A DNA stretch of 49,062 nt from Hyphomonadaceae bacterium (GCA_021731815.1 JAKFWO010000016.1:1-49062), one strand, 5' to 3'. Counted from the first letter of the stretch, positions 41,269 through 49,062 are shown. Program-made: numbers and translations. Notes: generated by a model not told the origin, from the letters alone.

Positions 41269-43104
41269 TTACAGCGTCAGCCGCAGATTGCGGATGCTCT
41301 CCCCGATTTCGCGGAACGCTGACTCGAGTTGGGCCTGGTCCGTGGCGATATAGGCGTGCGAGGCAGAGGTCGCGCAGCGCCGATAGAGATCAAGCGTCGG
41401 CGCATCCGCAACCCGGAAGATCACGGTGTAAATGGTGAGGCCGTCGGCCTTGGCGTTCTGGCACGTAAGTTCCAGGCGCTGGTTGACATAGCTCACCAGA
41501 TCGGGTGCCGAGGCAATACCCGTGCGATTGAACCGCAGAAATCCCATGCCGTTATAGTCCGAGATCGTCGGCTGCACCGCGGTAAAATGAGTCTGGGTCA
41601 CAACATCATTTTGGCCATCGGTCATCAGAACCATGATCTTGCGCGCAACATCGAGACTCTGCCCCTGGGTAAAGGGCGGTCGCTGGGACAGCACTTTCCA
41701 GCCCCAGGACGCACCGATCTGGGTATTGGTGCCGCTGGCATTCCACGGCACCATTGAATTGATGCGCTCATGCACGGCATCGAAATCATCGGTCAGGGGC
41801 AGAAGCTCGGTCGGGCAGGTCGCATTCGGCCCCGCACCGATATAGCCGACCCCCAAAGCCGGGATTGGTGTCCCGCTCTCTGCAAGCGGATTTGCAGTCG
41901 CGTTGTCATATTTCAGGAGATTGAAGGACTGATATTCGGCGCGCTGGGCCGTGGTCAGCGGTTGGACGCCTTTTTGGGTTGTTCGCTCGAGATGGCGTAC
42001 CGAATTGGGGCCTTCCGTGGGCCAATAATTATTGGTGTCATGGAGCCAGGAATTGCGTCCGTCAACCCGGGTCTCGAGGCCATTTGACCCGCCGATATAG
42101 AGTTCGTCGACATGGGCTTCCACCACGGCGGCGTCCGGCCCGAAATAGGGCACGAGTTTCGTATCCGGATCGCCGTTGGGGGTAATATCCTGGACGTCAT
42201 AAGGCTCGGGCAGGACTTCGACGCAGCCTTTCCAATCCGTATTGGCAAGGCCGGTGAACACGTCGAACATGTTCACCTTGGCGGGACTCACAACATAACA
42301 GGTGGTGCCATCCAGACGTATCGTGTAGCCGGGCGGCAGTGCTGGCGGCTCGGCACAATCATTGAGCTGGGCCACATCGCGGCCCTCGAACCAGGTCGCG
42401 TGATGCCGGTTGTCGGCACTGGTGTCGAGATATTGGGCCGGAAGCGAATTGCCGACATTGACCGTTGTGACAAAAGGGACCACGGCAAATTTTACGAAGC
42501 CGGGAGGGGCCCCTTCCAGAACCGCATCGACGAGATCATTGGCGGAATCCCGCAAAGCCTGAATGTCGAATCGCATGGAGCCCGTATTGTCGAGCACGAG
42601 CGCGATTTCCTGCGCGAAAATAGTACCGCTCTCGGCAAAGGCCACGACATTGATATTGACCGCCTCGACCCCCGCGAGGGCACCAATCGTTGTCTTGAGC
42701 CGGCCCGAGGCAGTAACAGTCACTTCGGCACCGTCGGTAATGCCGTAGGAAGTCACGGGATCCAGAAAACTGTCTTTTTCACTGATGAGTTCAAATTGCG
42801 CGCCGAACACTTTTTGAGCAATTTCGATCGCTGAGTCCCTGCGTTCGGTGGCTGGCATACCAATATTGTTGACATAATCCCGCGCGCCAGCCAGCGAGGC
42901 TGCGTCGGCAGCATTCTGCAGGGACACACGGAATGAAACCGAGCGGTTATAGTCGATCGCAAACCCGGTCAGCGACAGAATCGCGGGCAGTCCGATCACA
43001 AAGATCATCGCAATATTGGCGCGCCGATCCGCCGCGAGGCGTCGCCAGAATCCACCGAAACCCATTGCTGATATTTGATTGAACATTGGCCAAGTGATCC
43101 GCAT
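41269..43104 (-). CDS. TadG-like pilus-assembly protein with von Willebrand factor A domain (copy 2)
   Basis: 611 residues from the ATG at 43104 (43086 is an alternative). Same order as copy 1 and clearly homologous throughout: DRRANIAMIFVIGLPAILSL, GFAIDYNRSVSFRVSLQNAA, EIALVLDNTGSMRFDIQ, DPDTKLVPYFGPDAAVV, RKIMVLMTDGQNDVV, ending IGESIRNLRLTL against IGESIRNLRLSL. The N-terminal 75 residues and the last 150 are the most alike; the middle insert differs most. The two genes arose by tandem duplication and have since diverged. Confidence 0.88.
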   Translation of the reverse strand: MRITWPMFNQISAMGFGGFWRRLAADRRANIAMIFVIGLPAILSLTGFAIDYNRSVSFRVSLQNAADAASLAGARDYVNNIGMPATERRDSAIEIAQKVFGAQFELISEKDSFLDPVTSYGITDGAEVTVTASGRLKTTIGALAGVEAVNINVVAFAESGTIFAQEIALVLDNTGSMRFDIQALRDSANDLVDAVLEGAPPGFVKFAVVPFVTTVNVGNSLPAQYLDTSADNRHHATWFEGRDVAQLNDCAEPPALPPGYTIRLDGTTCYVVSPAKVNMFDVFTGLANTDWKGCVEVLPEPYDVQDITPNGDPDTKLVPYFGPDAAVVEAHVDELYIGGSNGLETRVDGRNSWLHDTNNYWPTEGPNSVRHLERTTQKGVQPLTTAQRAEYQSFNLLKYDNATANPLAESGTPIPALGVGYIGAGPNATCPTELLPLTDDFDAVHERINSMVPWNASGTNTQIGASWGWKVLSQRPPFTQGQSLDVARKIMVLMTDGQNDVVTQTHFTAVQPTISDYNGMGFLRFNRTGIASAPDLVSYVNQRLELTCQNAKADGLTIYTVIFRVADAPTLDLYRRCATSASHAYIATDQAQLESAFREIGESIRNLRLTL

Positions 43105-43188
43105 GTTTTCGGTATTCCCAAGGGATGCTTCCTGCAAACCCTGACACCTTTGCCGAAAATGCTTAAATTGCCGCTGACAAACTCTCTG

Positions 43189-43204
43189 CAATTTGCATCA
43201 ATTG
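43189..43204 (-). promoter_or_regulatory. Upstream element shared by the two vWA genes (copy 2)
   Basis: CAATTTGCATCAATTG, 85 bp before the copy-2 ATG; partner of the element at 40996-41011. Confidence 0.45.
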
Positions 43205-43348
43205 CCCCGAAATCCAATCGGATCAGGCTGGTTCCGCCATTGGTCCGGCGTCATTTTCATCACCGGATTTGCAATGGCGAAGGGCAAAGAACGAAGATCG
43301 CCGGCATGACCGGGAACATCACCATCTTCTACTGCCTCATGCCCCCGA

Positions 43349-43402
43349 ACGGCCCGGAAACGGCCCGGAAACGGCCGGAAACGGCCCGGAAAACGGCCGG
43401 AA
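43349..43402. repeat. 11-bp tandem array upstream of ftsZ
   Basis: ACGGCCCGGAA repeated about five times with 10- and 11-bp variants, between vWA copy 2 and ftsZ. A period near one helical turn. Not at a gene end. Confidence 0.9.
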
Positions 43403-43918
43403 ACGGAAAGGCCGCGCCAATCGCAGGTGTGAGTGGCTTTCCCCGCTTCCCCGTCCGTCGCCAGGAAATCGCGGGAATGTGGCGGTGGCCCACTGACGGA
43501 GTCAGAAATTCAGCCGGTGCGAATTCCGTCCAGGCGATTCCTGACCAAATTGCTAATCCTTTCTTGACGCACCGGGCTGTAACGAAGAGAATTGCGATCG
43601 CTTCAGCCCAAATCTGATTGTTGATCACGAAAATATTCGGGATTGGGCAAAGGGGTCCCGATACAAGGATCCGCGGCGTCTCGTTCGAGGACATTCGAGG
43701 ACAGGTAATCGCAGAACGCCCTGCGCGATAACCACTACTGGTTGAGGCGCTTGGCGACATGCCGATTCGGCGTCATGTTGCGCTGACCAGCCGGGGGATT
43801 CGGCCGAAAAACCGCCTGGCCGCCGCGGTTTCGCCACATCTGCATTATCTGCTGCTTGACGGCGCACGAATTGCCCGCGAAAGCGGGTTCGGATGAACAC
43901 CAACAGATTGGGAATTCC

Positions 43919-45265
43919 ATGCCTGAACTGAATTACTCCCAGCGGATCGTGGTGATTGGCGTTGGTGGCGCGGGCGGCAATGCCGTGAACAACATGATCG
44001 CGTCCGACATCAAGGGCGTGGAATTCGTGGCGGCCAATACCGATTATCAGGCGCTGCAGGCGGCCAATGCCCCGGTCAAAATCCAGTTGGGAACCAGCCT
44101 GACCGGCGGCCGCGGGGCGGGCATGAATCCGGAAATCGGACAGCGCGCCGCCGAAGAAAGCGCTGCCGAGATCGAGGCCCTGGTCAAGGGTGCCGACATG
44201 GTCTTCGTTGCCGCCGGAATGGGCGGCGGTACCGGCACGGGGGCAGCTCCCATTGTCGCACGGATCGCGCGCGCCTCGGGTGCGCTGACTGTGGCGGTGG
44301 TAACCAAACCCTTCGGATTTGAAGGCTCGAGGCGCGCGGCCTATGCCGAGCAAGGGGTCGAGGACATCCGGGGCCATGTCGATGCCCTGATCGTCATTCC
44401 CAACCAGAATTTGCTGCGACTGGCTTCCGCCCAACTGACCGTCGCCAAGGCCTTTCAGCTCGCCGACAATGTGTTGCAGCAGGGCGTGCGGGGGATCACC
44501 GATCTCGTCACTTTGCCCGGGCTGATCAATCTCGATTTTGCCGATGTGCGCACGGTGATGACCGATATGGGTCACGCCTTGATGGGCACGGGCGAGGCCG
44601 AGGGCGATAACCGCGCCGTGGAAGCCGCCCGTTTGGCGATTGCCAATCCGCTGCTCGACGATCTGGCGCTCGAGGGCGCACGCGGGCTGCTCATCAATAT
44701 TTCGGGAGGCGAGGATCTTTCGCTGATGGAAGTCGACCAGGCGGCCAATTTCATTCGCGACCTCGTGAAAACTGAATCGACCATCATTTTCGGCGCGGCC
44801 CTGTCGCCGGAACTGACCGGCCGCGTGCGGGTGTCGGTGGTTGCAGCGGGGCTCCGTCAGCAGGCACTTCCGGTTCCCGCGGCTGAAACGGTATCGGTTC
44901 CGGTTGCTGCGCGGGAGATCATCGAACCTGCGGAGGCCCCTGCCGCGCGCAGACCGCTCATCGTCACCCATCCGGTGGAAGAGCCCGAGGCCTTCGAGGA
45001 CGAGCCCGAGGAAGGCGATTACGGGGCCGACGAGACTCTACCGCCCGTCGCGCCCACGCTCTCGGCGATGTTTGGGGCGGCAGGCACCCTGATGGGCGGC
45101 AACCGGCTGGGTGTTTCGAGTTTCGCCGCCGATTCCGCGCCGGCCGAAGGGGACAATTCAGCCAGCACCGCCGAGGAAAAGCCCGCGAATCCGGCGCCCG
45201 AGCGGGCAGATGCTTCCGATGAGCTCGAGATTCCGGCGTTCCTGCGCCGGACTTTTAAACATTAA
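43919..45265 (+). CDS. ftsZ: Cell division GTPase FtsZ (isolated locus)
   Basis: 448 residues. VIGVGGAGGNAVNNMI, the tubulin signature AGMGGGTGTGAAPIVA, ALIVIPNQNLLRL, the T7 loop PGLINLDFADVRTVM (catalytic Asp) and LLINISGGEDLSLMEVD are all present. An acidic/Pro-rich linker (about residues 325-435) leads to the C-terminal peptide DELEIPAFLRR that binds FtsA and other partners. The T3 loop reads GGRGAGMNPEIG where most FtsZ have GLGAGANPEVG. It polymerises into the Z-ring. No ftsQ/ftsA lie upstream, so this is either a relocated single gene or a second ftsZ. The stop lies in a 14-bp array. Confidence 0.95.
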   Translation: MPELNYSQRIVVIGVGGAGGNAVNNMIASDIKGVEFVAANTDYQALQAANAPVKIQLGTSLTGGRGAGMNPEIGQRAAEESAAEIEALVKGADMVFVAAGMGGGTGTGAAPIVARIARASGALTVAVVTKPFGFEGSRRAAYAEQGVEDIRGHVDALIVIPNQNLLRLASAQLTVAKAFQLADNVLQQGVRGITDLVTLPGLINLDFADVRTVMTDMGHALMGTGEAEGDNRAVEAARLAIANPLLDDLALEGARGLLINISGGEDLSLMEVDQAANFIRDLVKTESTIIFGAALSPELTGRVRVSVVAAGLRQQALPVPAAETVSVPVAAREIIEPAEAPAARRPLIVTHPVEEPEAFEDEPEEGDYGADETLPPVAPTLSAMFGAAGTLMGGNRLGVSSFAADSAPAEGDNSASTAEEKPANPAPERADASDELEIPAFLRRTFKH

Positions 45266-45291
45266 CGGGCAAACATTAACGGGCAAACATT
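45257..45291. repeat. 14-bp tandem array spanning the ftsZ stop codon
   Basis: AAACATTAACGGGC (45257-45270), again at 45271-45284, and AAACATT at 45285. The ftsZ stop TAA (45263-45265) is in the first unit and is repeated at 45277-45279 in another frame. The array also encodes the last residues of FtsZ (KH). Confidence 0.92.
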
Positions 45292-45521
45292 GGCAGATAA
45301 CCATAAACGGGTGGCGGGCAATCAATGCCGGTTTCCCTCGGTGCCTCACAGTTTGTTCGCGAGCTAACAAAGAAATTTGTCCAGATGGCGTCTGTTTTCA
45401 GCGGAGGCAGCGCCGCCTGCGCTGAGAAACGCAGATCATTCCCCGATTCACTCAAACGTCTGCCGAATCTTCGATACAGCTCCGCCTCGCCCCTGCAAAC
45501 CTCCCTGATTCGAAACCCGCC

Positions 45522-46115
45522 ATGACCATTACCAAGCCTCCTTTTTCCATATGCGTCTATTGTGGCGCAAGTTTTGGAGCCGAACCCGCTTATACGGCAC
45601 TGGCGGCGAGCCTCGGCACCGAGATTGCGCGGCGCGGCATGCGGCTGGTCTATGGCGGCGGCGCGGTCGGGTTGATGGGGGTGGTCGCGCGCGCGACCCA
45701 GGCCGAAGGCGGCCCGGTCCTGGGCGTCATTCCGCGTTTTCTGGCCGAGCGCGAGATCCTGCTCAAGGACATCGCCCCGGTCATTGTTGAGACCATGCAC
45801 GAGCGCAAGGCATTGATGTATCACGAGGCCGATGCCTTTGCCGTGCTGCCGGGCGGCGTCGGCACGCTCGAGGAGGCAATCGAAGTGATTTCCTGGGCGC
45901 GGCTCGATCTGCACGCCAAGCCGATCATCTTCATCGACCCTGACGGCTTCTGGGCCCCCTTGCTCGATCTGCTCACCCATTTCGTGGAACAGGGCTTTGC
46001 CGCGCCCGATCTCAGCCTGTTATGGGAGAGCGCCCCGAATGCGGCGGCCGCGCTCGACTGGATCGAAATCCACACCGCCACCCGGGGCGAGGGCACCGAC
46101 GGGTCGGTTATTTAG
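45522..46115 (+). CDS. LOG family protein (cytokinin riboside 5'-monophosphate phosphoribohydrolase-like)
   Basis: 197 residues. ICVYCGASFGAEPAYT, LVYGGGAVGLMGVVARA, MHERKALMYHEADAF and LPGGVGTLEEAIEVISWARL give the two LOG signatures (MHxRK and PGGxGTxxE). These enzymes split nucleoside 5'-monophosphates into base and ribose 5-phosphate; in bacteria a purine-salvage or unknown role is likely. Located 256 bp after ftsZ with its own leader. Confidence 0.93.
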   Translation: MTITKPPFSICVYCGASFGAEPAYTALAASLGTEIARRGMRLVYGGGAVGLMGVVARATQAEGGPVLGVIPRFLAEREILLKDIAPVIVETMHERKALMYHEADAFAVLPGGVGTLEEAIEVISWARLDLHAKPIIFIDPDGFWAPLLDLLTHFVEQGFAAPDLSLLWESAPNAAAALDWIEIHTATRGEGTDGSVI

Positions 46116-46118
46116 GGA

Positions 46119-46156
46119 TTTGTTCCGATCCAGGTGAATCATTCGCTCGGAACAAA
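46119..46156. terminator. Hairpin between LOG gene and convergent unknown gene
   Basis: Perfect 10-bp arms TTTGTTCCGA (46119-46128) and TCGGAACAAA (46147-46156) with an 18-nt loop. The A/T ends give short U-runs in both directions, so it can serve both convergent genes. Confidence 0.6.
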
Positions 46157-46166
46157 AGTCCTGATT

Positions 46167-48218
46167 TCAGTTATTCGGAGCGTCGGCCCCCGATCGAACT
46201 GATCCTGTTTGATTGCCAGCTTGACCCGCCACTGTCCGGGAAACCGTGATCCAGATCGCTACAGACAAAACAAGCATAGCAATAAAAACAACAGGCTCCA
46301 AACTCACAATTTGCTCCACTGCGCAGAGCGCACCAGGTATTATCATGGGACTGCCACACAAAGTGAGTAATTGTGCTTCGCCTGTTACGTAATTGGCCGT
46401 TTTTTGGTCCAGATCGAAAGCGTTGGAAACAATTGGCGTCAGCGCCGCCGGCAGCCCGATGACGGCAACGCTGGTACCGATCCTCTGCAAATTGACCGAT
46501 GACTGCGCCTCGACCGCCTCCATCCTGGTGCGGATGATCGACCAGAGCCGGTCATAGCGCTCCACAATCGCCCCGATCTTGGCATAGGTGTTGACAAGCC
46601 GACGATTGACGAAGGCCGAATAGGATTGCCAGCCCGGGATACGGACGATTTCGAGATCCGCTAGTTGACGTTGCATATGCAAATAAGCCAGCCGGTTTTC
46701 GTGGACGCGAAGCAGCAAGCTGCCACTATTCCCGGAAGAAATTTGGGTGAGCCGGCGGATCATCGTGGTGAGCGCCGAGTAATTTTTGGCAGGTGAACGG
46801 GTGCTTTGTTCGCCCTCCAGCTCCTCGACGTCCTTTTCGATGCCCGCCAGCTTTTCGCCGGCCTCGTAGATGTCTTTCAGGTCGCGCAAGGCTTTGACAC
46901 GCATCGTGCCGGCGCTCAGCAGGCGGTGGATGAGCCGGCCCAGCCACCAGCGCCGGTTTTCATGGGCCGGTGACGAGGGGTCGAGATAAGGTCCTGAATT
47001 GGGGTAGATAATCAGAAACCTCAACGGATCCCTGGAGGATGGGCTGCGTTGTGATCCAATATTCGACATGTAAATTGCAGACCCGCGGCGCAAATAACAG
47101 GCGATTACATCCGCACCGCCGGATCGGAACACCGAAAAATAGAAGGCCCGGGACATTTTTTCGAGATATGACAGGGTTGCCCTGAACCTGAAGATACCGC
47201 TGATTTCGGCGTTCGACGAAAAGCGCACGAAGGCAGGGCCTTTCAACCCTGGCGGACGAACCATGTCTTCGGGCAGTAGGATGCCGACAAAATCGGTAAA
47301 CACCTTCAGTGGCTTCGTGGCAGCGGAAGTTTCGGCTTTCCGTTTTCTGGCTTTGCCACGCCGGATAGTTACGGATGTCGAACCCGTTTTCGGGTTCTCG
47401 GCAGCGCTGCCGCTGATATATCCTCGGAAATCGGCAACGAGGGCGCACAAATGTCCGAGGGTGTCGGCCGCATCCCGGCCCCACGTGCGCATTGCTCTGC
47501 AGGCCAGGGTGTCGACAACCGATTCGTAGAACCAGTTCAGCACCTCCCCCCAGGTGCCGGGATCCGCCGCCTGCCTGAAGCTGGCTTCAAGAATGGGCGA
47601 GTGCCGGTGCACCATTTGGCAGCGGACGACGTCGTCACGACATTCGGCAGCAATGGGCAGAAACATCGTCAAGGCGAACCAGGCTTTGTGAATCTCCACC
47701 CGGACAATGACATCGCGCGGGCGATCACCGGGGGGGTGATCGGTTTGCAGTTGTGGGCTGTTGCCGGGCGGAACGGCCTCGAAAGACAGGACTTCCGAAC
47801 CACTCGTTTCGTCAGCCAGATATTCGGTGAATCGCCGCAAGAAGTAGGGCTCGAACGGCTCGAGTGTGAAAGGATCGAAGGACGAAAAGGGATTGTCCTG
47901 TAACGCAATGACCCGGCGCGACCAGCCGGCAAACGCGGAAGTCAGGAAAATGAGCAGACGTTCCGCAACGTCCGGTCCTTTGGAGTCGAAATAGACCGCT
48001 TCCTGGATCACGAGGCACGGCCAATCGGCAATAGTCGGATAGCGTCGATGGGGTTCCGACGAAATCTCGAAATAGTCGCTGATCAAAAAATCCGCGGGTG
48101 CAATCGAGTGGCGCCAACGTGTCACAGTAATCGTACCCCCCGGTTTACTCGTTATTCTCCCAACGCCGCGCCCACCGCGTGCCCGTTGGTCAGTTTCCTG
48201 TTGCGCCATTCCTTCCAT
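46167..48218 (-). CDS. Large protein of unknown function with two C-terminal membrane helices
   Basis: 683 residues if the ATG at 48218 is used; GTG at 48260 and ATG at 48209 are alternatives and none has a good ribosome site. Residues 1-430 are soluble and Arg/Pro-rich with no motif I recognise. Residues about 440-600 are helical (GEKLAGIEKDVEELEGEQ, LADLEIVRIPGWQSYSAF, VERYDRLWSIIRTRMEAVEA), followed by membrane segments TSVAVIGLPAALTPIVS and SLEPVVFIAMLVLSVAIWIT. A long coiled helix leading to two helices at the C-terminus recalls the layout of DUF3422 and CorA-like proteins, but no CorA GMN motif is present. Function unknown; possibly acquired, since its base composition is milder than its neighbours. 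Confidence 0.75.
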   Translation of the reverse strand: MEGMAQQETDQRARGGRGVGRITSKPGGTITVTRWRHSIAPADFLISDYFEISSEPHRRYPTIADWPCLVIQEAVYFDSKGPDVAERLLIFLTSAFAGWSRRVIALQDNPFSSFDPFTLEPFEPYFLRRFTEYLADETSGSEVLSFEAVPPGNSPQLQTDHPPGDRPRDVIVRVEIHKAWFALTMFLPIAAECRDDVVRCQMVHRHSPILEASFRQAADPGTWGEVLNWFYESVVDTLACRAMRTWGRDAADTLGHLCALVADFRGYISGSAAENPKTGSTSVTIRRGKARKRKAETSAATKPLKVFTDFVGILLPEDMVRPPGLKGPAFVRFSSNAEISGIFRFRATLSYLEKMSRAFYFSVFRSGGADVIACYLRRGSAIYMSNIGSQRSPSSRDPLRFLIIYPNSGPYLDPSSPAHENRRWWLGRLIHRLLSAGTMRVKALRDLKDIYEAGEKLAGIEKDVEELEGEQSTRSPAKNYSALTTMIRRLTQISSGNSGSLLLRVHENRLAYLHMQRQLADLEIVRIPGWQSYSAFVNRRLVNTYAKIGAIVERYDRLWSIIRTRMEAVEAQSSVNLQRIGTSVAVIGLPAALTPIVSNAFDLDQKTANYVTGEAQLLTLCGSPMIIPGALCAVEQIVSLEPVVFIAMLVLSVAIWITVSRTVAGQAGNQTGSVRSGADAPNN

Positions 48219-48318
48219 GGTTTTTGGCGGCTGCCAAGATGGGTGGCCGAATGCCTTCACCAGGGTCCGGCCTGCGCCGCAGGCGCTGCTGTGGGCACGC
48301 CCGGTTCCGCTCGGCCTA

Positions 48319-48366
48319 GAGCATTTTCAATGAAATCCGAGCCGAATGCCTGAATTGAAAATGCTC
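48319..48366. repeat. Palindrome 1 (GAGCATTTTCAAT)
   Basis: Perfect 13-bp arms, 48319-48331 and 48354-48366, with a 22-nt interior. It is of the AGAGCATTTTC type of alphaproteobacterial intergenic palindromes. Confidence 0.9.
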
Positions 48367-48380
48367 AGATTCAATGATTT

Positions 48381-48430
48381 AGAGCGCGTTCAGGCGAAAA
48401 ACCGGACTCCACTTTTTCTGAATGCGCTCT
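48381..48430. repeat. Palindrome 2 (AGAGCGCGTTCAG)
   Basis: Arms 48381-48393 and 48418-48430 with one G:T-type difference. The interior AAACCGGACTCCACTTTT is typical of a REP family common in Rhizobiales and relatives. Confidence 0.9.
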
Positions 48431-48431
48431 A

Positions 48432-48502
48432 GTGGTTCGATTCCGACATTTGCATCCCATTGATACCTCCCGGCGAGCAAATGTCGGAATCATGAGAACC
48501 AC
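48432..48502. repeat. Palindrome 3 (GTGGTTcgATTCCGACATTTGC)
   Basis: Arms 48432-48453 and 48477-48502; the right arm has a 4-nt insertion (ATGA) before AACCAC. The interior is 23 nt. Confidence 0.88.
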
Positions 48503-48503
48503 C

Positions 48504-48550
48504 AGAGCATCGGTCGATCAAACAGGTTCAGTTTGATCGACCGATGCTCT
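48504..48550. repeat. Palindrome 4 (perfect 20-bp arms)
   Basis: AGAGCATCGGTCGATCAAAC (48504-48523) and its exact complement (48531-48550) with a 7-nt loop AGGTTCA. The absence of any mismatch suggests it is recent or under selection. Confidence 0.95.
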
Positions 48551-48564
48551 GAATATCTGAAACA

Positions 48565-48615
48565 AGAGCTTTTTATTGCGGCCGAATGATTCCATTCGAC
48601 CGGAAAAAAAGCTCT
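48565..48615. repeat. Palindrome 5 (AGAGCTTTTT)
   Basis: Arms 48565-48574 and 48606-48615, plus an inner CGAATG/CATTCG stem (near 48584-48598). It lies 25 bp beyond the ubiE stop and may serve as its terminator. Confidence 0.85.
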
Positions 48616-48639
48616 GGCAAATTATTGATTGAAGTGGAT

Positions 48640-49062
48640 CTATTGAATTTGACTTTCGCTTGCTTGTCTGATGTCGAACGGGATGTAAATGTCAAAGAGG
48701 ATCCACTGGCATGCCCAGCCGGTATGAAGGGCGGCGACCCCCATGGAAAAATTTTCCCAGCTGACCCGGGAAAAGCCGGCATTTCGCACCATGGCGGCGA
48801 ATTCCCCCTGGGCGGGGAAGCGGCGGATCGATTGCACCAGATATTCATAGGGCTGGCGCTGGCCCGCCGCCAGCGCGCCGAGCCGCGGGATGACATCGAA
48901 CGAAAAGCGGTCATAAATCGCTTCGAACGCGCCATTGACGGGCTTTGAGAATTCAAGGCACGCGAAGCGTCCGCCCGGTACCAGCACCCGCCGCATTTCG
49001 CCGAGCGCGCGGTCGATATGGGTAACATTGCGGATCCCGAAGGCAATGGTCAGGCAATGGAC
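48640..49062 (-). CDS. ubiE: Ubiquinone/menaquinone methyltransferase UbiE, C-terminal part (partial)
   Basis: Open at the right edge; 140 residues visible. [65 protein letters not shown] and AALHTGW are the C-terminal UbiE blocks. It methylates the quinone ring with SAM. The family usually ends soon after ALHxGW; here about 24 more residues ([20 protein letters not shown] and a few more) run on in A+T-rich DNA, right up to the palindrome cluster. Confidence 0.95.
   Translation of the reverse strand, partial: VHCLTIAFGIRNVTHIDRALGEMRRVLVPGGRFACLEFSKPVNGAFEAIYDRFSFDVIPRLGALAAGQRQPYEYLVQSIRRFPAQGEFAAMVRNAGFSRVSWENFSMGVAALHTGWACQWILFDIYIPFDIRQASESQIQ

Larger units (their letters stand above)
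43105..43918. other. Large intergenic region between vWA copy 2 and ftsZ
   Basis: 814 bp, the longest gene-free stretch. It holds the shared vWA upstream element (43189-43204), the 11-bp array (43349-43402), and a 10-bp duplication TTCGAGGACA (43684-43703). A TTGACG at 43565 could be a -35 box for ftsZ. Open frames on both strands lack ribosome sites or family motifs. Confidence 0.5.
48219..48639. other. Gene-free region filled with palindromic repeats
   Basis: 421 bp between the unknown gene and ubiE. From 48319 on it is almost wholly made of five consecutive palindromes (listed separately). 48219-48318 shows nothing further. Confidence 0.85.

Noticed and set aside
43329-43760. Minus-strand 143-codon frame upstream of ftsZ
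   Set aside because: Runs through the 11-bp array, has no ribosome site and no family features.

Overview
This 49 kb window is an ordinary, gene-dense piece of an alphaproteobacterial chromosome (G+C-rich, roughly 60% or a little more by eye). The signs are an ffh-rpsP-rimM cluster, a trxB gene followed by a LysR gene as in the lrp-trxB-lsrB locus of Rhizobiales, a UrcA-family protein, TadG-like vWA proteins, an FtsZ ending in the alphaproteobacterial peptide EIPAFLRR, a perfect CtrA box (TTAA-N7-TTAAC), and AGAGC-type palindromic repeats. The genus cannot be fixed from this evidence; a Sphingomonadales- or Caulobacterales-like lineage would fit.

Layout. 0-2.8 kb: end of ffh, rpsP, and a giant rimM. 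3-7.7 kb: a phosphatase on the minus strand, then a tight four-gene envelope operon (DUF374 acyltransferase, waaA, lpxK, lpxL). 7.7-11 kb, minus strand: Ca2+/Na+ antiporter, folM-like reductase and folB, a 26-residue membrane peptide, and ispZ. 11-21.3 kb: recR, an amino-sugar kinase, a CPA2 antiporter, a TonB-dependent receptor facing a CtrA-box-linked secreted protein, then trxB and its LysR neighbour. 21.7-26 kb: tRNA-Pro(GGG), a fatty acid hydroxylase, a secreted low-complexity protein and an OmpR/EnvZ-type pair. 26-32 kb: alkA-like, S49 peptidase, tRNA methyltransferase and DUF2007 genes back to back with ispB and an RNase T2 lipoprotein. 32-38.8 kb: UrcA, HAD phosphatase, pgsA, a QueD-like protein, acyl-CoA dehydrogenase, hemB, def and an M23 lipoprotein. 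39-43.1 kb: two tandem TadG-like vWA proteins. 43.9-49 kb: an isolated ftsZ, a LOG protein, a large unknown protein, a cluster of five palindromic repeats, and the 3' end of ubiE.

The signal that stands out is a class of short tandem arrays (units 10-17 bp, 2 to 7 copies) at more than a dozen sites. Four of them (amino-sugar kinase, tRNA methyltransferase, acyl-CoA dehydrogenase, ftsZ) straddle the stop codon. Their periods are 13 or 14 bp, so each unit repeats the stop triplet in a new frame. Another begins at the first base after the tRNA-Pro CCA. Arrays inside genes (lpxK, the tRNA methyltransferase N-terminus, rimM) have periods of 12 or 15 bp and keep the frame. Two arrays share a 12-bp core. 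No mobile element or CRISPR array was seen. All functional assignments are from reading motifs; no database search was possible.
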